From Odiellus spinosus (lineage: Eukaryota; Arthropoda; Arachnida; Opiliones; Phalangiidae): DNA of 64,000 bases. Below are positions 38,658 to 50,154 of this stretch, one piece after another. The stretch lies in the NCBI GenBank assembly GCA_963920705.1, contig OY987227.1, positions 18,315,434 to 18,379,433 on the forward strand. The letters are read 5' to 3'. How positions within the stretch are numbered: position 1 is the stretch's first letter; every line of letters starts with the position of its first letter. The position numbers were made by a program, and so were the translations under genes. Under the pieces are notes generated by a model. That model was not told where the DNA came from, made no database searches, and was given only the letters and a program-made list of their open reading frames with translations.

Positions 38658-41600
38658 AACGCCCCTCCTCTATCAATTTAGTCGACTCGTGGAGGGTCAA
38701 GAACCTCGCGTGGGTAGCGTGGGTCGCCTTGACTTCGTTGACCTCGCTGCCATGGGGACTTGTACGAGGAGAAGTCGAAGTGACCAGGGATCATTACGGC
38801 GATATTTTCTCGCCATCTAAGGTAATTGATTTAAATTTGATAAGTGGTTTTATTTATTTAATAATTAAGTATTTATTTATAACCTGTCTTAATTAAAATT
38901 GCTGTTAGTTAATGAACTTAGATTGCGCGTGCAATTTATAATACCGATAGGGTCTAAAGAAAATTGTCTAAAAGTAAATATCGACAATATATCTCTATCT
39001 TAATTAAAAATATTTAATATATGTTCTTAAATTAGCCACTCAAATATAACATGATTTAAATTAGTCATAATGATCCGAAATATGTGGCTCCTATATGTGT
39101 ATCGTAGCGTAACCAAATGTAATTTCTCGCCTCGAGATTTCGATTTATTCAAGGGTGGATAAACAACTTTTTTTTTTCAAAGATAAGCCTAATTGTTTGG
39201 ATCTGAATAAGGAATAACTTATAATAACTTCCATCTAAATTTTAGTTTCTATACGCTTCTTTTTTTTTATTTATTTTAATCAGATGGAGTGCAACGAAAC
39301 GATGTGCGATCAAAACGGCCGCCAATCCGCCTTAGTTCCAGGCAGAAGTTGCGAGTGCCAATGCGCCCCCAGTTATCCCACTTTTCGAGAGGATCTCGAA
39401 GAATGCGTGCGAGATATAACAGGTAGGCCGGCTTAAAGCCTTAAGGGTATTCTTCGTGTTCTTGGAAAACGTGGGGTACTGACATTCTTTTTATCTCCGC
39501 ATTATCGTTTTGGAAAAAGAATGTCCTCTGGCTTTCTTTGTTCGAACGTTTACTACCGAAAGGATACCCATGGTTTTTCTACCTACGACAGGTCAATTAG
39601 TTAACTCCGGCGCCCATCTTGCTATATCAGGTATTTAACAGAGAAATAATAAATACGTCACGAATGATATGTCATTTTGTCTATTTTTAATTGCGTAGCT
39701 GCAGCCGCCGCGGCCACTGGAGGAAGCAACAAGTCAAATTATTTATGCGGGGTTAATTCCACAGAGGTCATGTCCGATTCAGGGTGGGAATCTATGGGGC
39801 ATTTAGAAAAACGACATCCTCTCTTCGCTATTTATCAAGATGGCAAAGACAATAAGTCTTTTTTACAGGTTTGTGGCTCACCAGATTAATATTTTCTAGA
39901 CTGATAATTGATCAGAAACGGCGTGATTGACCCGTAACATTTTACTTTTTTAATGAACAGTGGCTTGGTGATGACACTACGAGGGCCCACTTGCAAAACC
40001 GTCTAGTGTTGATTTACTTTCAATGTAAGGATAGTAACAGAAAGGGAAACGATCTAGTACATTTATGCGTCGCTGTTCGAGTTGGATGGTCACCTGGTAA
40101 TAATAGCAACTGACAGAGAAGATTTTTAGTTTTTCTGGTATTTTTCTTAGATCGTGGTTTCTTACAGGTCTTGAACTCGCTGGTACCGTACCCAAACCGA
40201 AGAGCAACCACTTTATGATAATTGGGTTGTGTTTGGGTATACTTGGTCTCGTTTACGTCCTCGCTCTTTTGGTTTATCTTAAAATCCGTCAAGCGAAAAA
40301 GTTGGAACGAGAAGCTTTGGCGGCTAGTTTACCCATCACTCCCGAAAACCCTCCAGATAATGACGAGTGTATTACAACTATTTCGAACGAAGTAAGACCC
40401 ACTTAGATTTGCAGGGAGTGTTATTGAAATCTAAAATTAAAACTAATTTAGATTTTTCAGTTTCCATCCGTTTTACGCGAGAGTATGAAAGCAACGACTA
40501 CGTCCGAAGAACGTATATCCAAAAAGTTTCATTCAAAATCGAGCAAAACAACTACGACAGTCGAAACGCACGGTAATCGGGCAAGTGGTGGTAAGAGTGT
40601 CGCCAACGGAAGTGTCGTCAGTAGTTCGCCAAGTAGCGGTCGATTCACGGACCCGCGCAACAGCGGATATCCTGGTAGTCAGGATATTAAAGTGTCCCGT
40701 CGAAATCTATACTTGCACCCCGAACTTTTTGAACCCGAAATGTTGGTTTCACCTCCACTTCCCGCTCTCGAGTTTTTACAGCGCATACGGGAAATGATTA
40801 CTAACGCGCGCGCCCGTTTACGAAACTTCCGGTTCCGTCCAACGCTCGTCGTCATACCGGAAGACGATTACTTTTACCAGGACTCGAAAGATCGTGACCC
40901 GAATCGAGGTCAAAGGTCATCCAGAAAATGTGTCGATTCGGAAATCGTTGAGAATGGAGGTCAAGCGACTACATACTCGACCAAAACTAAAGAGTATTCG
41001 TCCGAATCTATTCACGGTTCGGGTATTGGAGCTGTCATTGTCGAATATACGGTAGACACCCCTCCTACACCCCCTAAAGCCTACAGAATGAAGCAAAGAC
41101 GAGCCCCACAACCTCCTGTTCTTAAAACTAGCTCCGATGACGCGACTTCCGAACTCAAATCTGATAGTCCCCCTAAACATTACTCGTCATCTTCTTTTCC
41201 CAAAAGTTGCGGTTCGACTGGCGACATTCTTCCAGTTGTTAGCCAAATTGCTCAAGAAAATATAAACAAATTTGATATGTTCCGCCGAGATTTGTACAAC
41301 AAGCTTACCACTATGTACAGCGAGGAAAGAAATGGCAATAAAAGAAACTCCCGTAATGGTCGCGTTAGTAGTACTGTAGATAGTTTAACAGATTCGCAAT
41401 ACACTAGTTCCGGCTCCGATTCCGTCAAACGGAAAGCTAAATACACGAAACCCATCAAAGAGCCCGCGCCTAAAGAGCCTCCTCACATCTACGCAACCCC
41501 CGAAACCGTTATCAAAACTAAGAAAGTTCCCGAAATGGAGGACGAAGTGTTCAGGGAAGACCCTAGAGTAGAAACAGTGGTTCAAGAAGCTCTAGTTGAA

Positions 41601-43508
41601 GAAATTGAACCCGAAGAAGTTGAAATCTTCGTGGACGAACCCCCGCAAAAGTTGTACGTCACTGTCGACGTGGAACTAGTCCCTGACGACGATGACGACA
41701 ATTCGTCCCCGAAAGTTGTCAATGTCGATACGGAAGTAAACGACCTTTCAAGGTGCCAAACTAATCAACTAGAGGAAGTCGTAATCTCGGATTCGACTCC
41801 CTCCACGCCTTATGACTCTTTAAATTCGGTGGCAGCTAGGCAAATGCGAGCCGCTAACAGCATCGAGAGATTTCGTGATAGAAAATGCCTACGTGAAAGG
41901 GGAGCCAAAAATATTTGCCTAATTCGCGACGGGGTTTTATCGACGGGAACCGAAAACGAGGAGGTATGTGACTGCGAGAAGTGTTCCCAAGTATCGGAGG
42001 AATATATGGGCGCTTTGAACGGGGAAGAGAATGTGGACGATCCTTCACTAGAGGAATATCTCCAATTGTCCGATCGAGTGGCGCAAAAACTGTCCGAACG
42101 ATCAGTGCCTTATTTGGGATCGTCCAATCAGTCGTCCCCCGAATCCGTTCCTAAAGAGAAAGCGAAGAATTTGTCCCAGTTTGTCAAAGAAATTCGAGTA
42201 ACTCTCAATAAAATCGGTGGACATTTCGATATGCCGAAATATAATCGATCCGCACCGGTGCAAGTTAAAACGACCAGCGCGGCCGTGGAACACAACAATT
42301 GGATGCTCAAAAAGGAAGATACTTCGGTCGTTGGGCACGGCAAGAAGATCATAAGAAAGATCAGCATGAAAAACAAGAAATTGGCCAATAAAATTGGCAA
42401 AAAGTTCTTGCACCAAACGCCTAAGCACGAGGGGAAGGAGAACGGGGAATCTTTCGAACCGGTAGCCGAAACGACGGACGATCCTGACTTGAACGAACCG
42501 ACGTACGAACCGTGCGGCTCCACTGGAGTGTCCGAAAGTAGCGGTGATTCGAAAGGGACAATAATTGATCGAAACGTCGATGTCCGAAGTGAAGTTAGCG
42601 AAAGTACCAATGGAACATTGGAAAAAACTGGCGATAACGATTCGGTAGCGACTAGCAAATGTTATTCTTTCGAGGTAGACAGTCTCCAAAGATCCAATAA
42701 GGACTATGACACGCGGTTGGGTTCGGAATTGGACTCACGTACCGGAAACGCTTCAATTTCCGAAGCTTCCGCGGGCGTTTACGAAGGGGACTCTATCGAG
42801 AGCGAATCGATATACGCTCCAGCCGCCTCTGATCTCACGGACGATTCCTTGAACGTCAATCGCGATGGCCCTCCTTCCGCCGGCAACGATTTCTCGTTGG
42901 AATACGAATCGGACATGGAACCATTAGAAGCGTGCCTTAATCTATTAGCCAACACGCCCTTAGAACTCGTAGTCGGGGGTCGAGCCAGTAAAGGGTTGGA
43001 CATAACTGAACATTTCAAACAAGCCCAATGGGAACACATTTGCCACGATACTAAAGCGGACGACATATCGGCTTTGAAAGTCAGTAATATGAGGCGAAAG
43101 CCACCGCCTGATCAAGAGGAGAAATTTCAAAACAGTCTGAACTCCTCGGTGGATATGACTCTTAATCCGGAAACGGATATCTTGAATGGGTTTCACGAGA
43201 ACGGTAATTGGATCCTGAACGGTTCGTCCGGGAAACAATTTATCCGTAATAAAAAGAATGGCAAGTTGTCGGACGCGTTGACTCGCTACAAGAACGGTTC
43301 CAGCGTCAGGCAAAGACTACCGAGTAATAATAGCGGATCCGACGACGAGTCCGTTCAGAGCGTCAAAACGGACGCCAACAGTAACTATTACAGCGTCATT
43401 CCCGCCATAAACGATAATGCCACGCACGATCACGTTATTCACGTTGACAATGGCAATAACGATTTCGTCACGCTCATAACAGTACAACCGTCCCCGTGCT
43501 CAACTTAA
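38654..43508 (+). CDS. sha: Shavenoid-like single-pass membrane protein
   Basis: Probable homologue of insect Shavenoid (Kojak), needed in Drosophila for epidermal hair and denticle outgrowth. Exons: 38654-38821, 39284-39422, 39520-39630, 39699-39868, 39961-40096, 40168-40391, 40461-43508; all GT-AG and in frame, 1331 residues. The N-terminus has a hydrophobic stretch (residues 17-39, signal peptide or anchor). A cysteine-rich region follows at about 57-105 (ECNETMCDQNG, CECQCAPSYP). Next comes a block ECPLAFFVR...RIPMVFLPTTGQ that I recognise from the family, then an extracellular region ending HLCVAVRVGW. One transmembrane helix lies at about 257-280 (MIIGLCLGILGLVYVLALLV). The roughly 1050-residue cytoplasmic tail lies mostly in one exon. 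It has a conserved-looking juxtamembrane block (LYLHPELFEPEMLVSPPLPA), PTPPKAY and APQPP proline motifs near 516-535, acidic and Ser-rich stretches, and a Lys-rich patch near 943-975. Existence of the gene is near certain; the family name rests on memory of family motifs. Confidence 0.8.
39520..39630 (+). CDS. sha: Small third exon of the shavenoid-like gene
   Basis: This 111-bp exon is easy to miss, because without it the flanking exons still join in frame (both boundaries are phase 1). It encodes ECPLAFFVRTFTTERIPMVF and LPTTGQLVNSGAHLAIS, which resembles the PFVFLPLKGQ-type core of the family ectodomain. The acceptor is AAAAAG and the donor is GTATTT. It begins directly after the second cysteine-rich exon ending VRDIT. 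Confidence 0.75.
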
Positions 43509-43860
43509 TTTGAAAGGAAAACTTTTTATTTAAAGAAAACTATGAAATTATTGTATTGTTAATTGATTATTATTTAATTTAAATGTATTTTCTTTAAAAA
43601 ATGTTAACCGTATTCGGGTTTTTACTCTTAAAGGGTTACTTCACCAAATAGTTATAAGCCCTTAATTTTTCATTTAAATATAGTTTGTTTTTAGAAATGT
43701 ATAGATTTCAAATTTACAAATACCATTTCGAGTTGAAATCTTCCTCTTTATCATAACCATGGACGAAGAAATGATAAACCAGGACACGACCATGGCTTCT
43801 ACAGAAAGATCATTTTAGGATCATTTTTGTACCGAAAGCTATTGCGTTTTGGGTGCAAAT

Positions 43861-43882
43861 TGACGTCAAATGACGTACGTCA
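43861..43882. promoter_or_regulatory. Tandem CRE-like palindromes
   Basis: TGACGTCA, the full CREB/ATF consensus, is followed two bases later by the 12-bp palindrome TGACGTACGTCA. They lie about 350 bp downstream of the shavenoid-like stop codon, so a regulatory role is only a guess. A single TGACGTCA also occurs near 31370. Confidence 0.35.
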
Positions 43883-44284
43883 TTGGGCGAACGAGAATTT
43901 TGTTCCTTCAAACTGAGAAGACTCATGTCCTGGATTTTTCATCTACTCATTCATGCCATAACATTTCGCTACCTTCGTTATAACTTTTCCATCTCCTGAA
44001 GTTTAAAATTGTCAATAATTGCGAGTAATTTTACTTGGAAATACAATTTATATGGGGAGACCCGGCCAAGTATTACATTTTGCTTAAAAAATAGATTAAT
44101 TTTCAATTTTGGTGTTGTAACCCTTTAAATATCGTATAAACCATTTGTGGTTCACCGAAAAAAGCTGTTGAAGATGGTTTTTTAAAAATAAATTTGGTGT
44201 TTTCAGATGTACAAAATAGTAAGTAAAAGTTCCTGTTTAATCGAAATATATGGAAATATTTTAAGCTAGGGTGATGTTATTTAG

Positions 44285-44450
44285 AAGTTAAAGTTTAATG
44301 ATAATTAAAAGCTATGAGAATGATAATTAAAAGGTAGGGGAATGATAATTTAAAGCTATGAGAATGATATTAGTGAGGTTTTAATCGAAAATCATAACTT
44401 GGGATTTTAATCAAAAATCATAGTGGGATTTTAATCAAAATATAACCATT
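44285..44450. repeat. Two adjoining short tandem repeats
   Basis: About three to four copies of a 22-bp unit around GAATGATAATTAAAAGCTAT are followed by three copies of a unit around GGGATTTTAATCAAAAATCA. The copies are imperfect. Confidence 0.65.
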
Positions 44451-46324
44451 TAATGAAAAAAACCTTAGAGTACTCAAAAACATGTTAAATTTTAAAGAAA
44501 AGCTTAACTGATAAATTCAAAAGGAAATGGGTGTAAAATTTAATCTTAAATGCATTAATTTAGGGATTAGATTAATATAAAGAAACAATCCTTTTATATC
44601 TAGATTTGATCGTTTGGATTTGGAAGATGAAAACAGAAATCGCCGGAAAAGAGAATATTTATACCATTTTTATTATTCAATCAGTTAAATCAATCCTAAA
44701 AGTAGGTATTTTTTAATTCTGGGCAATCTAATGATCGTTATTTCGTCTTTCTTTAACATTCTCTAAAATATTCTTCCGAAATATAACATTGTGTCTTAAT
44801 TCTATTCTTTCATCTTTTAACAACCCTTCACGTTTTCTTTCTTTCAACAATTACCGGTCGTTTATAATTTTCTGAAATACATTTAACATCCAATATATTT
44901 AAATTAATTTTATCTCTACAATATTTAATTTATTTATTTAAAAAAAAATTGCGGTTTCGATATCTGATTTTTTTTTTATTTATTTTTTGTCCGTATTTAT
45001 TTCTCCAATCTCCATCAATTTATTTTACGTTTTAAAAATATCTCTTTGAAATTGTTTTGGATTTAAAGGGAGAATGAAATGGGAAGTCAATTTAGTTTAA
45101 TCGATTCCAAAATCGTTGCTGCAATTAAACTTGAATTAGTTCAAAATCAAATCAGCTTTAAAATTTTAAATCTGCAGTATTTTGAAATTCAAGAATGGAC
45201 TATCGTGGTTTAAAGGGGTCTTACAGAGGTTGACGGGCTACACCATCTTTTCGTCAAGGGGAACTCTAAAGCCTCTGAAAGGGCTCTTTAATTTAAGAGA
45301 AAAGAATCGAACAAACTTATAAAAGATCTCATTTTCCAGCCCCCCTTTAATCTCATTTTATAATACATCATTTAGGCATTGGGTCAAAAATAATAATAGA
45401 AAAACTAGATTTAACCTAGACTACAAATATATATCAACCCGTGAAATAGATGTTTCATCACGGGTGGGATTTGATATCAATCTAAAACTATTTTGAAATC
45501 AAATCTGTTAAATTTTTTTTGAACACTATTGTGCCGAGTGTTTATTACACTATATGTTATATATATATATATTAATTTTGACGCATTTTTCAAGTATTCT
45601 TTTTTTTTTTTTTTCGTCGATTGTCAAGGAGCAAAGACAAGAAATCACGGTAATTGTTTTTTATCATTTAGGCAAGATAGGGTTTTTTAATCTATTTTTC
45701 TTGGATAAGGCTTAATTTATTATACAATAATATGGTTGAGATTTTCACCGTTTTATACAGATATAGAGAATTTTAAAAATGGCAAAATCTTGGATTATTA
45801 ATTGAGATTTCTAGAAGACAGGAGGGAGAACTGATTTTTTGATTATTTTGATTTATCAAATGAGAAGATAAAATAGGGTATATATTCGTGATAAATTCAA
45901 TAATCAAAATCGTTAGATATATAGCCCAGACCGTCTCTTAAATTTACAATAGAAATTTGAACGAATTTTTTAGATTGTTTTAAATATTTTATATAATATA
46001 AAATCTTTATAATTTCAAATATATAGACGCTAAATTTTTAAAACGTAAATTATGTATATATATTTTTTCTTTCTCGAAATAATTTTCATTATGAAATACG
46101 TTAAATTTTGAAATCTTAAAGATTATTTACTTTTATGAAGTCTTTTCGTTCGTACGACCGTTGGTCTGTGGTTTGGATTGATTACCTGATCGTTGCGTTA
46201 CTGATCCTTCTATAGGTATATTTTTTACGCGTACTATTTTCTTGTTGAGGACTCTGGTATACGAGGGAAATATGTAGGATTTTTATCAGGCTTTATATAT
46301 ACTATATCCAGGTCTATACGATTA

Positions 46325-49300
46325 CTAGTCCATGAATCCCGTGGAGACCATCTTGTCTAGGAAGAGCTTGACGTCACCCAATTCCGAATCCCTAATGCCC
46401 AGAGCCTTCAACATGGAAATGTCCCCCGATTCAACGGCTGTCAAGATATTCCTCAGATGCTCCAAGTCCGAACGCATCAAGTGAAGTACCGTACCAAAAT
46501 CTTCCAACGTTTCGCTCTCTGCGCGGGAAGAATACCGAAAAAAATGTAAACATTTTAAAGTGATAATGAAATGCAACCTAACCACGATTCCTTATGGTTT
46601 AAATAGAACTAATCCACCAGTAAACAAATATTAAACTAGAAATAGACCTAAAACTTGAAGGGTCAACGACCAATCGAATGTTATTTCAAGTCTCACAGAG
46701 GTCTCGCCTTAACGACGGGCCTTTGCTCATTGGTCGATGACACTTCAATGCGAAGAAATTAGGGATTTCCTGAGCCTATTTTACGGGTAAATTTTAAATT
46801 TATTTTAAGTTTAATATAAAAAAATCTGTTTTTGTTAAGTTGCATTCTCCCTTTAATCGATTTCTAAGTGTTAAAATAGGCCCAAATTCTATTTGGTTCC
46901 GTTACGGCCCACTAGACCTTTTCTACGACGGGTAATCGAATCTGGTTATTTTGCTTTTCTCGTGAGTCTGAATTTATTCTAAATCTCTTTGCGTCTATTT
47001 TGATTCGCACAACTTTATATCCCACATCCCTGAAAGATCAAATTTTAAAATAACTTTTGGATCCTTTTTTCTCTTGCTGCTCTATTTTACTTTAAAGGGA
47101 AATTTGGAGCTATAAATGGAACAGCTTTTGAATTTATGGAGAATTTTTTCACAATTTTTAAACACGCTTTTGGCGCCTAAATTTTGTTAAAATTTCTTTA
47201 AAAGTAAATATAAATTCGGACCTTATTTCAGGCTTCAACAGTGCTTGTAATGACTTTACATTAAAAGAATGGGTCGGCATTTGATGCCCAACGTCTTCAA
47301 AAGTTGTTCCGTTTTTAGATCCAAGTTTCCCATTAATAACTATCCGGAGTATATTTGGAAAAAGATTTTTCTCGACTTTTTTAAAGGGTAAAAAACTGAA
47401 CAAAATGATAACAAGTTGGGGAAACCAAAATATTTCCTCTTAAAGTACCAACAATATCTAGTTTTTCTGTTTTCTTACCAGACAAAGCTATGGCAACCTT
47501 CTGCACTCCTCCGAGTGGCTGAAGAGCCGCCCTGGCTTTGGCCCCGAATAGTTTTTCCAAGTAATTTGGCCCGTGATTATTTAGAAGAGCCTGGAGAAAA
47601 TTTGCCGTTTCTTCTACTGGTGGTCGTTTAGCTAAGAATAAAGAAAGGTAATGTTTCAATTTTTTTTTCTTTGTAGATTTCTTGCCAGTTTTATTTTAGT
47701 AATTTTCTACGAAGCTTATATCGGAAGAGTTTTAATTTGAGTTCACCAACTAATAAACCTTTTTTCGATTTGAACCGTTTCAAAATGTTTCGCTAGAGTC
47801 GTGTGATTCCTGGCGATTTGAATTAATTTAATTTTACCGTTTCAAACCGATTAAGAAATGCTAGTGTGACCGTAGCTTAAGACAAAGATGTTCCTATCCC
47901 CGTAGTGTTTTAGAGATACAGTTGGAATAAAAATATCAAAGACTTTCTTGCCCTTTATTAATTCCGTTAAAGAGAAGTGGCGTATAAATATAAAGGAAAT
48001 CGCCGAAAGGTCTTTTTATCCGCACCATGTCTTAAAGGGAGTATAAAACGCCGATTTGTACATCGACGTGATACGCAGCTGTATGATTACAGTCTTTGTC
48101 AATGCTAAATACGTAGTCCGTTACGTAATAACTTTAATACAGTCAAAGATACGTGATTGTACACCGATTACGTGGAGTGGTCAACCCCTATACCCCTGGT
48201 ATAAAACTCAAGCCCAAGGTGGACGGTAAAGCTTGACATTCCTACCACTTAAGTCTAATAAATGTCCTTTACCAGAGGCAGAAGTTACTAAAGCTAGCGT
48301 TTCTTAATCGATTTGAACGGTAAAATCAAGCCGATATTCAAATCGTCAGGAATCGTTTTAAGCGTTATGTGTACACGCACTATCATCATAAATCGATTTA
48401 TTGTAGCTTCATCTATCGGTTGTTGAAACCGAATCGATATGAAACTGGTTCCCGAAGCAGTTTTGAGAAATCGAATCAAATCGATTTGAGAAAAGACGGT
48501 TTCCCGTTCACACGACTCTAGCGAAACGATTTGAAACGGTTTAAATCGATTCCAAGGCCTAGTATGGACGCGGCTTATGTTAGGAAACAAGACGTAGACG
48601 ACGATCGTTTCTTTTTGGTTTATACTCCCTTTAAAAAATATTCCGTTCACGTCTCACGTTGTCCGAAGGGGTGCCGTATACGATTTTTTATCAATCCAAC
48701 TTCCTTTTCCCCGGAGGACTCTACAGAGTCTCTTTTTCTCTCCTACGAGGCTTAGAGCTTTTGGTTGTTTAAAACCCACGCCAAGGTAGCCAAAACTTTA
48801 CCACCAGTCTCGTTCCAACGGGGCCAGAACCAAAGGGACTGTTGATAAAATCTTAGCTTGCAAGAAGTAGACCCCTTCTTGCGCGATACTAAGAGGATTA
48901 GGATCGAAAAGTAGAGACTTAAACTCTTCGCTAGAAAAGGATTGGTACGAAGGGAACAGTATAACGGGAAGGATAAATATGACGAGACAGTCTTTGACCC
49001 ATTAAATAATCCAAGACACTATGTCAAACGTCAGAGTACTAATACGACTGAGAGAGAGAACCTCTTTATTTTGGGATTATCGGTAGACTTATTTACCTCC
49101 CTTAACATAAAGTTTCGGAGCCACGGCTTTATTTATTTATTTATTATAGGACTTTTTTATTTCTTTTATATTACCCGCTGTGCATAATCGAGGGTCCTCG
49201 TCGTAACCGTCAGGACAGTCAGCGGCTCCTTATAGAGAATAGAGAAAAAGATTATTACCATGAGTTTAATTTTAATCTATCGCGATTAAAGAGTCAAATT

Positions 49301-49393
49301 ACTTACCGTCACATAAGTACTGTATGGAAATACAGTTTGTGGTATCTCCAGGACACCGAAATGGCGTTGTGGGATGACATCGTTCAACTTCAG
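46325..49393 (-). CDS. Prohormone-4 / IDLSRF-like peptide precursor (5' exon missing)
   Basis: Neuropeptide precursor of the insect prohormone-4 (IDLSRF-like peptide) family. Exons in transcript order: 49393-49307, 49228-49175, 47631-47479, 46518-46325, all GT-AG and in frame. About 162 residues are visible. The first two exons encode one LDL-receptor class A domain with six cysteines: EVERCHP, PFRCPG, TTNCIS, QYLCDG, AADCPDGYDEDP, RLCTA. The next is the family core AAKRPPVEETANFLQALL, NHGPNYLEKLFGAKAR, LQPLGGVQKVAIALS. The last exon encodes ESETLEDFG, LHLMRSDLEHLR, LGIRDSELGDVKLFLDKM and the C-terminal STGFMD. This is very close to the honeybee prohormone-4 precursor as I remember it. The exon with signal peptide and the mature IDLSRF peptide was not found between 49394 and 64000, so it probably lies past the right edge. 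Introns are 78, 1543 and 960 bp, the last two full of TTAA-flanked elements. Confidence 0.93.
46555..46856. mobile_element. Foldback MITE in prohormone intron (family E, copy 2)
   Basis: The element (46559-46852) is flanked by TTAA at 46555-46558 and 46853-46856. The left end has ATGCAACCTAAC and the right end has the inverse GTTAAGTTGCAT plus TCTCCCT. CTAATCCACCAGTAAACAAA near the left end matches copies at 25385 and 61583. Its left TTAA is only 37 bp upstream (on the gene strand) of the last prohormone exon. It is non-coding. Confidence 0.75.
47092..47336. mobile_element. TTAA-flanked MITE in prohormone intron (family F, copy 2)
   Basis: The element 47096-47332 lies between TTAA at 47092-47095 and 47333-47336. 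The left end is AGGGAAATTTGGAGCTATAA. The right end on the minus strand is TGGGAAACTTGGATCTAAAA. The interior shares AATGGAACAGCTTTTGAA-like and AAAAGAATGGGTCGGC-like strings with the copy at 390-749. It is non-coding. Confidence 0.75.
47765..47880. repeat. CTAGTGTGACC repeat, copy 1
   Basis: It contains CGATTTGAACCGTTTCAAAA, TTCGCTAGAGTCGTGTGA and AATGCTAGTGTGACCGTAGC. The first two strings recur, inverted, at about 48509-48551, and the third has an inverted relative at about 48290-48325. The two copies are therefore the same family in opposite orientation within one intron. Confidence 0.55.
48032..48634. mobile_element. 595-bp TTAA-flanked composite element in prohormone intron
   Basis: TTAA at 48032-48035 and 48631-48634 enclose an element (48036-48630). 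Its ends carry a perfect 12-bp inverted repeat, AGGGAGTATAAA. Inside lie a copy of the TACAGTCAAAG repeat (about 48050-48180) and a copy of the CTAGTGTGACC repeat (about 48285-48565). It is therefore a composite or nested structure. No transposase is visible. Confidence 0.7.
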
Positions 49394-50154
49394 CTACGAA
49401 AAGAAAGAAAATACACTGTTAATGTTTTTTCTAGTATTTCATATGTTTAGCGAAAAAATAACATAGGATTTAAATGCTATCAGGAGTAGATAATAACTAT
49501 GAACTTCAGATTCATGATAATTGAAATATTTTACTGGTGATTATTTTCTGCGCAAAACGGTAGTTATATTATACATCAAGATTTAGACCCAAAGAGTCTT
49601 TAAACACTTTAAACATAGATGTAGCTATGTTACCAAAGGCTCAAAAATAATATTTTTGAAACGATATAGAATTTTCAGATATTTTTTATTACCGAGATAA
49701 TCATTTCCCCAAATGGATTTAGATTTTAAATCACGTCAAGGATTTAAAGATTTATTGTCAGAAAATAGCCAAATAATGGGTAATGTCATGGTAATGATAT
49801 TCGTTGGGATTCAAATACCCGAAACAAAATCTGGCGGTTTAACTCTGGAAGCCGTATACCCCGCTCGGAATTAATGAACTAGAAATATTGCCCCCTTAAA
49901 AATAAGAGATTTCCCCATTGAGATATTAGTGAACTTGACTTCAAATCCCCTCTTGATATATCTAACGTTACATCGTTGAAGGTATACGAAGAATCTGTAT
50001 GGATAAGACAAATAATTCAGCGCGACAAAACCTAGACTATATTATGTTTCTACGAAATAAAATTAAAGATGTAACTACTGCGTAGCTTTTATACGTTCCG
50101 AAATCTCTGAGTGATTATAGGTATTATATATAGTTAGAAATGGAGGCTAGTGAC

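Larger units (their letters stand above)
43509..46324. other. Spacer between the shavenoid-like gene and the prohormone gene
   Basis: The two genes converge here, so this stretch of about 2.8 kb should hold both 3' UTRs. A candidate AATAAA for the + gene lies near 44192. TGACGTCA and TGACGTACGTCA palindromes lie at 43861-43882. Short tandem copies occur at 44285-44370 (AATGATAATTAAAAGCTATG type) and 44375-44450 (GGGATTTTAATCAAAAATCA type). TA-rich low-complexity sequence fills 44900-46100. No other gene is seen. Confidence 0.5.

Noticed and set aside
42102-42689. 195- and 176-codon minus-strand frames
   Set aside because: They are antisense shadows of the large shavenoid-like exon.
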